Assembly: GCF_001015055.1 (NCBI RefSeq)
Contig: NZ_BBWZ01000001.1
Coordinates: forward strand, 310,001 to 374,000
Length of the DNA stretch: 64,000 nt
Origin: Aneurinibacillus tyrosinisolvens
GTDB lineage: Bacteria > Bacillota > Bacilli > Aneurinibacillales > Aneurinibacillaceae
Direction of reading: 5' to 3'
The notes beneath the pieces were generated by a model, which made no database searches, was not told where the DNA came from, and saw only the letters and a program-made list of their open reading frames with translations. Shown piece by piece: positions 33,910-42,308 of this stretch (position 1 is its first letter; each line of letters opens with the position of its first letter). A program made the position numbers and the translations under genes.

Positions 33910-35028
33910 ATGCAGGCAATGGGAAATGACAAAATGGTGCTTGGCGAAATACATCTTGAATGCGGAGCCGCATTAAAACAGGTGGAGATAGCGTACGAGA
34001 CATGCGGAACATTAAATAAAGAAAGAAGCAATGCGGTTTTTATTTGCCATGCCTTAACAGGTGATTCACATGCCGTAGGGAATGATGAGACGCCCGGATG
34101 GTGGGAAGGGCTCATCGGTCCGGGACGGTATGTGGATACGAATAAATTCTTTGTGATTACCTCCAATGTGTTGGGCGGCTGTTCGGGTACAACGGGTCCT
34201 GCAACCCGCAATCCCGCCACAGGCGAGCCTTATGGCACCAGCCTTCCGGTCATCACGATTCGCGATATGGTAAAAGCCCAGTATGAGCTTGTCAAAAGGC
34301 TTGGAATTGATAAGCTGTTCGCCATTATTGGCGGTTCTATGGGAGGAATGCAAGTGTATGAGTGGGCGGTCATGTACCCTGAAATGTCCCATATTGTTAT
34401 GCCGATTGCTACCTCTGCCCGCCTCTCTGCTGTGGCGATTGCTTATAATGATGTCGGAAGGCAGGCTATCATGGCCGATCCGGACTGGAACCGGGGGCAC
34501 TATTATCCGGGGCGCGGCCCTGCTAACGGCTTGTCAATCGCGCGGATGCTCGGAATGATTACATATCGCACCGCTGACTTGTTCGAATACCGCTTCGGCC
34601 GAAGGTTAAAGGATGAGCGGGACATTACACAATTCGACTCGACCTTTCAAATTGAAAGCTATCTGCGGTATCAGGGAGAGAAGCTAATCGAACGCTTCGA
34701 TCCGAACAGCTACCTTTATTTATTGAAGGCAATGGATTCCCATGATATCGGAAGAGGCAGAGGCGGCATTGCAGCAGCCCTGGAACGCATACAGGCAAAA
34801 GTGCTGTCGATTGCCATCTCGAACGATCTCCTTTATCCTGCTGACCATCAGGAAGAAGTTGTTGCCATGCTGCGAGATTCGAATAAAGAAGTAGAATACC
34901 ATTATATTGAATCGATCTACGGCCACGATGGCTTTCTCGTAGAGTTCGCAAAAATCGGTCCGCTTGTGGAGGCGTTTATCGAAGAGCATGCGGAAACCGT
35001 ATGTAATAACCCTGCGGCTTTTCTTTGA
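33910..35028 (+). CDS. metX: Homoserine O-acetyltransferase
   Basis: The 372-residue alpha/beta hydrolase of the MetX family has the nucleophile elbow GGSMGGMQ at 141-148 (Ser143), a late Asp in the SNDLLYPADH segment and the catalytic His339 in YGHDGFL. It acetylates homoserine with acetyl-CoA, the committed step of methionine synthesis. The S-box leader fits. The ATG at 33910 follows GGGAGGAG; a second ATG at 33919 is possible. MetX enzymes are hard to separate from serine acetyltransferase-like paralogues by motif alone, but the leader supports methionine synthesis. Confidence 0.93.
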   Translation: MQAMGNDKMVLGEIHLECGAALKQVEIAYETCGTLNKERSNAVFICHALTGDSHAVGNDETPGWWEGLIGPGRYVDTNKFFVITSNVLGGCSGTTGPATRNPATGEPYGTSLPVITIRDMVKAQYELVKRLGIDKLFAIIGGSMGGMQVYEWAVMYPEMSHIVMPIATSARLSAVAIAYNDVGRQAIMADPDWNRGHYYPGRGPANGLSIARMLGMITYRTADLFEYRFGRRLKDERDITQFDSTFQIESYLRYQGEKLIERFDPNSYLYLLKAMDSHDIGRGRGGIAAALERIQAKVLSIAISNDLLYPADHQEEVVAMLRDSNKEVEYHYIESIYGHDGFLVEFAKIGPLVEAFIEEHAETVCNNPAAFL

Positions 35029-35065
35029 TTATCACGGAATTTCGACAACTTCTGCCTGTGTTTTC

Positions 35066-35094
35066 TTGACGCTAACAAAGAGTAGGGGTAAAAT
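35066..35094 (+). promoter_or_regulatory. SigA promoter of the sdh operon
   Basis: TTGACG (35066-35071), a 17-nt spacer and TAAAAT (35089-35094) lie about 220 bp before sdhC, giving a long leader. Confidence 0.7.
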
Positions 35095-35123
35095 AAATCT
35101 GTCACAAAGTCTTCATTTTTATT

Positions 35124-35146
35124 AAGGCTTCCTCTGGAAGCTTTTC
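35124..35146 (+). terminator. Hairpin with T-rich tail in the sdh leader
   Basis: A 9-bp stem (AAGGCTTCC / GGAAGCTTT) with a 3-nt loop is followed by TCTTC. It lies downstream of the sdh promoter, so it may be a weak attenuator rather than a metX terminator. Confidence 0.4.
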
Positions 35147-35312
35147 TTCATGTAACAGCATGGTTATTAAAGGGGGAATTTAGAGAGAAGAGACGATGGA
35201 TAGGGGGGGCGCACATAGAAGGGCGCCGCAGAGAGAGAACCGCAGGCCAGGAGTGTTTAAAAAAGCAAGTACAAAAGAAAATTATTTCGCAAGAATATTG
35301 AAAGGGGGAATT

Positions 35313-35975
35313 ATGCAAATGATAAACCACCGTCATTTTTTTAATCGTAAACTTCATTCCCTGCTAGGGGTCGTTCCAATCGGGGGATTTTTGTTTGTGC
35401 ATTTGCTAACAAACTATTATGCTACCCGTGGAGAGGCGGCTTTCCAAGAACGCGTAGGGATGATGGAGAACCTTCCGTTTCTTATTATAATTGAAACTCT
35501 ATTTATTTATTTGCCTATTCTCTATCATGGAATCTATGGTTTATATATTGCATTCCAGGCAAAAAACAATGTAACGAATTATGGATACTTTCGTAATATT
35601 ATGTTTATGCTACAGCGTGTTACCGGTGTCATTACGCTGATCTTCATCGCGTGGCACGTATGGGAAACAAGAGTTCAGCTTGCCCTTGGTTCTGTTGAAG
35701 GTGGAGCAGGCGGTCTATTTAAATTAATGAATGATATTTTAAGTAATCCTGTAATGTTAGCGTTTTATATTATCGGGCTTCTGTCAGCCGTATTCCATTT
35801 CGCGAATGGACTGTGGAGCTTTGCTGTTAGCTGGGGAATTACAGTGGGACCGCGTGCGCAGCGCATCTCCACTTATGTAACAATGGTTATTTTTGTACTA
35901 ATGTCTGCAATGGGATTGATGGCCCTGTTTGCTTTTGCAAACCCGGCTGATGTAGCCCAGGCAATGCAGAAATAG
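35313..35975 (+). CDS. sdhC: Succinate dehydrogenase cytochrome b558 subunit
   Basis: The 220-residue protein has five membrane segments, the Bacillus SdhC type that carries two b hemes and needs no SdhD. Conserved heme-ligand histidines lie in NRKLHSLLG, ILYHGIYG, IAWHVW and AVFHFANG. The ATG at 35313 has GAAAGGGGGAATT upstream. The frame stays open 39 codons further upstream to an ATG at 35196, but that extension is basic and lacks family similarity. It anchors SdhAB in the membrane and passes electrons to menaquinone. Confidence 0.95.
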   Translation: MQMINHRHFFNRKLHSLLGVVPIGGFLFVHLLTNYYATRGEAAFQERVGMMENLPFLIIIETLFIYLPILYHGIYGLYIAFQAKNNVTNYGYFRNIMFMLQRVTGVITLIFIAWHVWETRVQLALGSVEGGAGGLFKLMNDILSNPVMLAFYIIGLLSAVFHFANGLWSFAVSWGITVGPRAQRISTYVTMVIFVLMSAMGLMALFAFANPADVAQAMQK

Positions 35976-35986
35976 GAGGGGCGAGC

Positions 35987-37768
35987 ATGAGTAAAGGTAA
36001 AGTTATCGTAGTCGGAGGCGGTTTGGCAGGCTTGATGGCGACAATTAAAGCCGCTGAAGCTGGCGTTGCCGTTGAATTGTTTTCACTTGTACCTGTAAAA
36101 CGCTCTCACTCCGTTTGTGCTCAGGGTGGTATTAACGGAGCGGTAAATACGAAGGGTGAAGGGGATTCACCTTGGATTCACTTTGATGATACAGTATACG
36201 GCGGGGACTTCCTTGCAAACCAGCCGCCGGTAAAAGCAATGTGTGATGCTGCACCGGGAATTATTTATATGTTTGACCGGATGGGCGTAATGTTTAACCG
36301 TACGCCGGAAGGACTAATTGACTTCCGCCGTTTCGGGGGAACACAGCACCACCGTACAGCGTTCTCAGGCGCAACGACCGGCCAGCAGCTGCTATACGCT
36401 TTGGACGAGCAGGTTCGCCGCTGGGAAGTAAACGGCCTTGTAACGAAGTACGAGAACTGGGAATTTCTCTCTGTTATCCAGGACGATGAAGGCGTATGCC
36501 GCGGTGTTACGGTCCAGAATCTCCGCACAATGGAAATTAAGACGTTTAAAGCGGATGCGGTTATCCTTGCCACAGGCGGACCTGGTATCGTATTCGGTAA
36601 GTCGACTAACTCCGTTATTAACACAGGTACAGCTGCTTCTGCTGTATACCAGCAGGGTGCTTACTATGCAAACGGTGAGTTCATCCAGATTCACCCGACT
36701 GCCATTCCAGGGGATGACAAGCTTCGTTTGATGTCTGAGTCAGCTCGTGGAGAGGGCGGACGTGTATGGACATATAAAGATGGTAAGCCATGGTACTTCC
36801 TTGAGGAGAAATATCCTGCATATGGAAACCTTGTACCTCGTGACATTGCGACCCGTGAAATCTTTGACGTGTGTGTAAACATGAAGCTGGGTATTAACGG
36901 CGAAAACATGGTATACTTAGATCTTTCTCATAAAGATCCGCACGAGCTGGATATTAAGCTTGGCGGTATCATTGAAATTTATGAGAAATTCGTTGGTGAT
37001 GACCCGCGGAAAGTACCAATGAAGATTTTCCCAGCTGTTCACTACTCTATGGGCGGTCTGTGGGTTGACTACAACCAGATGACGAACATCCCTGGCCTGT
37101 TTGCAGCCGGTGAATGTGATTATTCACAGCATGGTGCGAACCGTCTTGGTGCGAACTCATTGCTTTCTGCTGTATACGGCGGTATGATTGCCGGACCGAA
37201 GGCGATCGAATACGTTAAGGGGCTTAACAAGTCATCTGAAGATATTTCTGATTCTGTATTTGCTGCTCAGCAGAAGAAAGAGCAGGATAAATACGATCGC
37301 ATTACGAATGCGACAGAAGGAACAGAGAACGCTTATAAGATTCATCGCGAGCTGGGCGAAATGATGACAGACAATGTTACGGTTGTTCGCTATAACAAGC
37401 AACTCCAGCAAACGGATGAAAAAATCCAGGAGCTTATGGATCGCTACCAGCGCATTAATATTAACGATACATCCAAATGGAGCAATGCGGGTGCATCATT
37501 CACCCGTCAGCTTTGGAATATGCTTCAATTGGCACGCGTCATTACCCTTGGAGCGCTCAACCGGAATGAAAGCCGTGGAGCACACTACAAGCCTGAGTTC
37601 CCTGAACGTGATGATGAGAACTTCATGAAGACAACGATAGCTAAGTTTAATGCTGCGAATAATGGCCCTGACATTTCTTATCAAGATATTGACGTTTCTT
37701 TGATTAAGCCTCGTAAACGTGATTACTCCTCGAAACATGAGGTTGCTGAGAAGAAAGAGGTGAAATAA
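35987..37768 (+). CDS. sdhA: Succinate dehydrogenase flavoprotein subunit
   Basis: The 593-residue flavoprotein starts with the FAD-binding VVGGGLAGLMA near residues 7-17. It has the SVCAQGGINGAVN segment, the flavin-linking HHRTAFSGATTGQ region and the active-site HPTAIPG and SARGEGG motifs. It oxidises succinate to fumarate in the TCA cycle as part of complex II. It follows sdhC by 11 bp and has GGAGGGG upstream. Length and motifs match the Bacillus SdhA type. Confidence 0.97.
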   Translation: MSKGKVIVVGGGLAGLMATIKAAEAGVAVELFSLVPVKRSHSVCAQGGINGAVNTKGEGDSPWIHFDDTVYGGDFLANQPPVKAMCDAAPGIIYMFDRMGVMFNRTPEGLIDFRRFGGTQHHRTAFSGATTGQQLLYALDEQVRRWEVNGLVTKYENWEFLSVIQDDEGVCRGVTVQNLRTMEIKTFKADAVILATGGPGIVFGKSTNSVINTGTAASAVYQQGAYYANGEFIQIHPTAIPGDDKLRLMSESARGEGGRVWTYKDGKPWYFLEEKYPAYGNLVPRDIATREIFDVCVNMKLGINGENMVYLDLSHKDPHELDIKLGGIIEIYEKFVGDDPRKVPMKIFPAVHYSMGGLWVDYNQMTNIPGLFAAGECDYSQHGANRLGANSLLSAVYGGMIAGPKAIEYVKGLNKSSEDISDSVFAAQQKKEQDKYDRITNATEGTENAYKIHRELGEMMTDNVTVVRYNKQLQQTDEKIQELMDRYQRININDTSKWSNAGASFTRQLWNMLQLARVITLGALNRNESRGAHYKPEFPERDDENFMKTTIAKFNAANNGPDISYQDIDVSLIKPRKRDYSSKHEVAEKKEVK

Positions 37769-37769
37769 A

Positions 37770-38519
37770 ATGGCTGAGAAAACGATCCATTTAATTATTA
37801 CGCGTCAGGATGGACCTGATGCAACACCATATAAAGAAGAGTTTAAAATTCCGTACCGTGCGAACATGAACGTTATCGGCTGCCTGATGGAAATTCAGCG
37901 TAACCCGGTGAACGCGGCAGGAAAGAATGTTGCTCCTATCATTTGGGAAATGAACTGTCTGGAAGAGGTTTGCGGTGCGTGTTCTATGGTTATTAACGGA
38001 AAACCCCGCCAATCCTGTACAGCGCTTGTTGACAAATTGGAGCAGCCGATTCGTCTTGAGCCGATGAGCACGTTCCCTGTTATGCGTGACCTTGCGATTG
38101 ACCGGAGCCGTATGTTCAACGCGTTGAAACGCGTGAAAGCATGGATTCCGATCGATGGAACACATGATCTGGGACCAGGACCACGCATGCCGGAAGTAGA
38201 CCGCCAGTGGGCTTATGAATTATCCCGCTGCATGACATGTGGCGTTTGCCTGGAAGCATGTCCGAACGTAAATGACAAATCTCCATTCATCGGTGCCTTT
38301 GCGATTTCACAGGCCCGCCTATTTAATGAGCATCCAACTGGTACAATGAATAAAGATGAGCGTCTGGAAGGACTTATGGGTGAAGGCGGTATCTCAGACT
38401 GTGGTAACTCACAGAACTGTGTACAGTCCTGTCCGAAAGGAATTCCGCTTACAACGTCGATTGCAGCGATGAACCGCGCAACAACGCTTTATTCCATCAA
38501 GAATTTCTTCCGCAGCTAA
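37770..38519 (+). CDS. sdhB: Succinate dehydrogenase iron-sulfur subunit
   Basis: The 249-residue protein has the plant-type [2Fe-2S] cysteines (CLEEVCGACSMV) in the N-terminal half. In the C-terminal half, CMTCGVCLEACP and CVQSCPKG bind the [4Fe-4S] and [3Fe-4S] clusters. It carries electrons from SdhA to SdhC. It begins 1 bp after the sdhA stop, so translation is coupled. A 15-bp terminator hairpin follows. Confidence 0.97.
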   Translation: MAEKTIHLIITRQDGPDATPYKEEFKIPYRANMNVIGCLMEIQRNPVNAAGKNVAPIIWEMNCLEEVCGACSMVINGKPRQSCTALVDKLEQPIRLEPMSTFPVMRDLAIDRSRMFNALKRVKAWIPIDGTHDLGPGPRMPEVDRQWAYELSRCMTCGVCLEACPNVNDKSPFIGAFAISQARLFNEHPTGTMNKDERLEGLMGEGGISDCGNSQNCVQSCPKGIPLTTSIAAMNRATTLYSIKNFFRS

Positions 38520-38532
38520 CCTGAGCGGTTGT

Positions 38533-38571
38533 AAGAGCCTGTCCTCCTGTTTTGGAGGATGGGCTCTTTGT
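38533..38571 (+). terminator. Terminator of the sdh operon
   Basis: A 15-bp stem (38533-38547 with 38554-38568, two wobble pairs) is followed by a short T-rich tail. Confidence 0.85.
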
Positions 38572-38576
38572 TTGTA

Positions 38577-38604
38577 TTGACAGTATAAAATGTTCCTCTA
38601 TAAT
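38577..38604 (+). promoter_or_regulatory. SigA promoter of bioB
   Basis: A perfect TTGACA (38577-38582), a 16-nt spacer and a perfect TATAAT (38599-38604). The BirA box begins 4 bp downstream. Confidence 0.85.
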
Positions 38605-38608
38605 TAAT

Positions 38609-38635
38609 GTTAACTAATAATTTTAAATAGTTAAC
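38609..38635 (+). promoter_or_regulatory. BirA operator upstream of bioB
   Basis: Two perfect GTTAAC half-sites (38609-38614 and 38630-38635) are separated by 15 bp, matching the Bacillus BirA consensus. They are placed to block the bioB promoter when BirA-biotinyl-AMP binds. Confidence 0.9.
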
Positions 38636-38652
38636 ATAACAGGAGGGAAATG

Positions 38653-39690
38653 ATGAACACACCGGTAATCGAAGCGATACCTCAAACAGATTGGATGAAA
38701 CTTGCTGAAGAAGTACTAGGAGGGAAAACGCTAACAAACGAAGAAGCATTATCGATTCTGCAGGCACCTGATACAGAAATTCTGTCTTTGCTCCAGGGTG
38801 CTTATCGCATCCGCAGTCATTATTACGGCAACAAAGTGAAATTAAATATGATTATTAACGCGAAAAGCGGCCTGTGTCCGGAAGATTGCGGATACTGTTC
38901 GCAATCCATTGTTTCCAATGCACCGGTTGAAAAATACCCGCAGCTGTCAAAGGATGTGCTCGTTGAAGGAGCGCAAAAGGCCCGGGATGCAAAGGCTGGG
39001 ACATATTGCATTGTTATGAGCGGCAGACGCCCGACAGATAAAGAAGTAGACAATGTTATCGAGGCAGTACAGGAAATTAAGGAGCAGCACAATATGAAAA
39101 TATGTGCCTGCCTCGGGCTCATTACGCCCGAACAGGCGAAAAAACTTAAAGGAGTAGGCGTCGATCGCTTCAATCATAATATTAATACATCGGCCAGCCA
39201 CCACAGCAGCATTACGTCTACCCATACATATGACGACCGGATCGACACGCTGAACGCGGTAAAAGAAGCGGGAATGTCTCCTTGTTCCGGTGTCATTATC
39301 GGCATGGGTGAGACAGATGGGGAAACCGTTGAAATGGCAAGAGCGCTTTATGAATTAGACGCTGATTCCATCCCTGTCAATTTCCTCAACGCCATTCCGG
39401 GCACACCGCTTGAGAAAATGGAAAAAGTAGGCCCGCTTAAGTGCCTGAAGGTGCTTGCTCTTTTCCGTTATATTAACCCGACAAAGGAAATTCGCATTTC
39501 CGGGGGCCGTGAAGTAAATTTGCGCCACCTCCAGCCAATGGGCTTGTATGCGGCTAATTCTATCTTTGTAGGAGACTATTTAACGACAGATGGACAGAAA
39601 ACCGCACTGGATCATCAAATGATTGAGGACGCTGGGTTTGAGATTGAAGAATGCGCCTACGATAGCCAGCCTCCAGTATTGGCAAACTAA
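38653..39690 (+). CDS. bioB: Biotin synthase
   Basis: The about 345-residue radical SAM enzyme has the CxxxCxxC motif at C75, C79 and C82 (CPEDCGYCSQS). The conserved NHNINTS segment and a late Arg (EIRISGGREVNLR) belong to the [2Fe-2S] site. It inserts sulfur into dethiobiotin. Two adjacent ATG codons are possible (38650, 38653); the second is better spaced from AGGAGGG. The other biotin synthesis genes are not in the window; bioY shares the same type of operator. Confidence 0.95.
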   Translation: MNTPVIEAIPQTDWMKLAEEVLGGKTLTNEEALSILQAPDTEILSLLQGAYRIRSHYYGNKVKLNMIINAKSGLCPEDCGYCSQSIVSNAPVEKYPQLSKDVLVEGAQKARDAKAGTYCIVMSGRRPTDKEVDNVIEAVQEIKEQHNMKICACLGLITPEQAKKLKGVGVDRFNHNINTSASHHSSITSTHTYDDRIDTLNAVKEAGMSPCSGVIIGMGETDGETVEMARALYELDADSIPVNFLNAIPGTPLEKMEKVGPLKCLKVLALFRYINPTKEIRISGGREVNLRHLQPMGLYAANSIFVGDYLTTDGQKTALDHQMIEDAGFEIEECAYDSQPPVLAN

Positions 39691-39701
39691 TAGGGTTGAG
39701 C

Positions 39702-39738
39702 AAAGCTTTCTCCGTATAACAGGAGAAAGCTTTTTCTA
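39702..39738 (+). terminator. Terminator of bioB
   Basis: A 12-bp perfect stem (AAAGCTTTCTCC / GGAGAAAGCTTT) with an 8-nt loop has a T-rich tail. Confidence 0.88.
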
Positions 39739-39833
39739 TTCCTTCTGTATTTTGTTGCGGGGAAATATTTTGATAAACTAAGGAGTGGGAATACTAATAT
39801 ACAGAGAAACGATAGAAGAATGGAGAGACGAGA

Positions 39834-40310
39834 ATGGCAAAAGCAACGTATATACAACCAAGCCCCAAGGAGTGGGTTGAAAAGTTTACCTTTAAAATTC
39901 CGATTAACATTCGATACTCTGAAACGGATATGTCAGGCCACCTGAACAATGTCAGCCACTTGATTTATTTTGAACAGGGGAGAGTGGATTACTTTGATGC
40001 CCTGTCGATTGGCGATGAAGTACTGCACGCTGATGCTGAATTGATGATTGTAGCGGCAGATGTCGCCTGTCATTACCTTGAACAGGTATTTTTTCGTGAT
40101 AAACTGCAGCTCGGTGTGCGTATCGCCCACCTGGGAAATAGCTCGATGGAATTCGAATACTGTCTCTTAAATGAAGATACCGAAAGACTGGTGGCTGCAG
40201 GCAGAGGAACCATTGTGCTCGTGGATAAGAGTACAGGACGAAGCGCACCGATTCCCGAGAGCGTGAAAAAAGCGATTATGGCATTTGAAAAAATGGAAGT
40301 GGTTAAATAA
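39834..40310 (+). CDS. Hotdog-fold acyl-CoA thioesterase (YsmA-like)
   Basis: The 158-residue single hotdog domain protein has the 4HBT pattern IRYSETDMSGHLNNVSHLIYFEQGRVDYF, where the Asp and the HLNN segment form the thioesterase active site. B. subtilis ysmA, the presumed orthologue, lies next to gerE in the sdh-racE interval, as here. The substrate is unknown; family members hydrolyse various acyl-CoAs. The ATG follows GGAGAGACGAG. Confidence 0.85.
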   Translation: MAKATYIQPSPKEWVEKFTFKIPINIRYSETDMSGHLNNVSHLIYFEQGRVDYFDALSIGDEVLHADAELMIVAADVACHYLEQVFFRDKLQLGVRIAHLGNSSMEFEYCLLNEDTERLVAAGRGTIVLVDKSTGRSAPIPESVKKAIMAFEKMEVVK

Positions 40311-40314
40311 TAAA

Positions 40315-40707
40315 ATGTTCTTTCATGGGATTGATTTGAAATATCTTCGCTTGCAGTATCCGGCGTTGTCGTCAAGGCAGAGTATGGAAGGGAAAAGCGA
40401 GGAGCAACGGAAGGACAGGTACCATTTAATTGATAAGTTTGGCCTTGAGCCGGTGCACCTGCTGGAATACTGCCGGGGAGAATATACGCTTAGGGACTGC
40501 CTGCGGGCTTGTTTTGAGTTTGGAGATGTTGTGCTGGGCTTTCGGCGGTTATCTCTTCCTTTATGGCAGCTGAGCCGGCATGAGGTAGGGGTGGCTGTGG
40601 TTGATGTGCGGGCGGCTCGATGGGTTTTTACGAAGGAGCGGGAATACAGCAATGAGTTAAGGGAGTTATTTCCCTCTACGCCTATTATTGTTCTGAATAG
40701 AAAATAG
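40315..40707 (+). CDS. Hypothetical protein (about 130 residues)
   Basis: The product is not recognised. The frame runs from an overlapping ATG at 40285 inside the thioesterase gene, but the ATG at 40315, 4 bp after that gene's stop, is more plausible. The protein is soluble, rich in Leu, Arg and Glu (DLKYLRLQYPALSSRQSMEG), without signal peptide or membrane segment. The ribosome binding site is weak (GGAAGTGG, distant), so coupling to the thioesterase gene is likely if it is expressed. Confidence 0.45.
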   Translation: MFFHGIDLKYLRLQYPALSSRQSMEGKSEEQRKDRYHLIDKFGLEPVHLLEYCRGEYTLRDCLRACFEFGDVVLGFRRLSLPLWQLSRHEVGVAVVDVRAARWVFTKEREYSNELRELFPSTPIIVLNRK

Positions 40708-40739
40708 AAGGTAATACAGGAAACAATAAACAGCCCTCT

Positions 40740-41036
40740 CTATTTAAATCTAACTGGCTTAACATGAGCAATTCCGTTTATACGCTCGTTCTTTGTTGTT
40801 TGCTGTAACTTCTGTAAGAGTGAACGAACAGTTTTACGTGTGCCAAGGCGCAGGAACAACTTCTTGCTTTCTTCCTGAAGCAGTCCGATAATCACTTCTT
40901 TTTCCTCTGTAGAAAAGACGAATTGTGCATTTACGATGGAGTAAAGCTGCCTTCGCAACGGAATAGGAATTGATAAATCAGTTCGTTTTTTATGTGCCAG
41001 TTTAAGAATGAGTCTTTTTTCTTCTGGTATGTACAT
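40740..41036 (-). CDS. Hypothetical protein (98 residues)
   Basis: The product is not recognised. It is a small, basic, Leu- and Lys-rich, probably helical protein starting MYIPEEKRLILKLAHKKRTD. The ATG at 41036 is preferred, with GAGGGTG upstream; the frame is open to 41060. It has no signal peptide or membrane segment. It lies in a stretch (about 40.7-42.3 kb) that looks more AT-rich than its neighbours and has no counterpart at this locus in B. subtilis, suggesting acquisition. Confidence 0.6.
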   Translation of the reverse strand: MYIPEEKRLILKLAHKKRTDLSIPIPLRRQLYSIVNAQFVFSTEEKEVIIGLLQEESKKLFLRLGTRKTVRSLLQKLQQTTKNERINGIAHVKPVRFK

Positions 41037-41159
41037 GCTATCACCCTCAATTAAAAACAAACGACACCCGTGGATAAATATCTATGGTGTCGTTTGCTAC
41101 GTATAAGCTTCATGAGTATTCCAAATTATATTTCGATAAAAATAATCAGGTAATAATTA

Positions 41160-41546
41160 TTAGTTTGTTATCTTTTCAACATGGGCTCCAACAAATAGCT
41201 GTACATTTGTAGTTCCCCCAGATACGTTGGAAAACGCGGAAGGGCCAGCTGGAACACCCCAGAAACGAGCTGTATCATCTTGAAGGAGATCGCCACTGGA
41301 TTTTAACATAAGGATTTCGTATGACTGCATGTTATCATCAAGAATATGGATAAGTGAAAATGTTTCTCCGTTGTCCATTTTTGATTCTTCTACATTAATC
41401 ACTTTACCGGCGAAAGTAACCATTTTGTTAAAGTAAGGTGATGCATTTTTATTTAAATGTTTGGGGCTTATAGATTTATCAGCAATGCCCATAATCGCAA
41501 AAACAATCATACCTAAAAATCCAATGATCAAAATTGCATTCCACAC
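41160..41546 (-). CDS. Membrane-anchored hypothetical protein (128 residues)
   Basis: The product is not recognised. One N-terminal hydrophobic helix (residues 3-21) is followed by a short charged linker and an outside domain of about 90 residues, rich in beta-strand-forming residues (KMVTFAGKVINVEES onward), possibly an OB- or SH3-like barrel. It could equally be a signal peptide without cleavage. AAAGGGGAG precedes the ATG. It lies in the same AT-rich interval as the gene downstream. Confidence 0.6.
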   Translation of the reverse strand: MWNAILIIGFLGMIVFAIMGIADKSISPKHLNKNASPYFNKMVTFAGKVINVEESKMDNGETFSLIHILDDNMQSYEILMLKSSGDLLQDDTARFWGVPAGPSAFSNVSGGTTNVQLFVGAHVEKITN

Positions 41547-41963
41547 GGTGAATCTCCCCTTTAAAGTATGTATGTTGAAGTAATTTACTTCCTATACAGG
41601 TATAGATTTGAAGTTATTATAAGGACAATTCTACCATATATTAATTAAGTTTGGGTCATTTTAACCAGGAAATAGGTCCTGTCTATTTTGGGTTTCAAGG
41701 TTTAATATAATAAAATAAATTAAGGGGGAAATCACAAATTAGTGATAACGAATTCATCGCATTAGACAATCCAACTGTTAATTAGCAACTTTTCGATAAA
41801 TAACGAAGAAATAAACACACCGGGAAAGGGCTTGCAGAATATACTTTATCGTAAGCCCAAATTTCCCCTGCCAAGACACTATCCTTCTTCCCGGGTCATA
41901 CTATATGGTGACTGTATCCCTCGCCTTGTACTTGAGAACCCAGGCCAAGGAGGGGTAGCACTT
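41547..41963. other. Gene-poor, AT-rich interval upstream of gerE
   Basis: This 417-bp stretch has no convincing gene. It holds a TATAAT at 41706-41711 with a weak -35, a strong ribosome-binding-like AAGGGGG at 41722-41728 with no ATG, GTG or TTG at normal spacing, and a SigK-type promoter near its right end. Confidence 0.6.
41876..41905 (+). promoter_or_regulatory. SigK-type promoter of gerE
   Basis: CATACTATA (41897-41905) matches the SigK -10 consensus CATAnnnTA exactly. An ACA (41876-41878) lies about 18 bp upstream as the short -35. It is about 60 bp before the gerE start; gerE is SigK-dependent in Bacillus. Confidence 0.65.
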
Positions 41964-42185
41964 TTGAATAACGAGCAGAAAGCCAAGCCGCTGTTGACCA
42001 ACCGGGAGAGAGAGGTTTTTGAGTTACTGGTCCTTGACAAGACCACCAGAGAAATCGCCCGGCAATTGTTTATTAGTGAGAAAACGGTCCGTAATCATAT
42101 TAGCAACGTAATGCAGAAGCTTAGTGTGAAAGGACGCTCACAGGCAGTTGTAGAACTTGTTCGGATGGGAGAGTTGAAAATATAA
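41964..42185 (+). CDS. gerE: Spore-coat gene regulator GerE
   Basis: The 73-residue protein is nearly all LuxR/FixJ helix-turn-helix: LTNREREVFELLVLDKTTREIA then LFISEKTVRNHISNVMQKL, the recognition helix region. B. subtilis GerE has 74 residues and very similar sequence. The start is a TTG at 41964 behind AAGGAGGGG; the frame extends upstream to 41832 but that part has no GerE similarity. GerE acts late in the mother cell to switch coat genes on or off. A SigK-type promoter lies upstream. Confidence 0.93.
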   Translation: MNNEQKAKPLLTNREREVFELLVLDKTTREIARQLFISEKTVRNHISNVMQKLSVKGRSQAVVELVRMGELKI

Positions 42186-42200
42186 ATCCCACCTGAATTC

Positions 42201-42231
42201 AATCCCTCCCTACTAAGGAGGGATTTTTTAT
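42201..42231 (+). terminator. Terminator of gerE
   Basis: A 9-bp perfect stem (AATCCCTCC / GGAGGGATT) with a 7-nt loop is followed by TTTTT. Confidence 0.85.
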
Positions 42232-42308
42232 TTTCTTTACAACCTTTTTCTTTTTAACAATTACTGGTTGTCTTATAATGAAAGAAATATGAATGGGGGA
42301 GAGAACAT

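Noticed and set aside
41832..41963. N-terminal extension of GerE
   Set aside because: It has no similarity to GerE, overlaps the SigK-type promoter, and the TTG at 41964 has the proper ribosome binding site.
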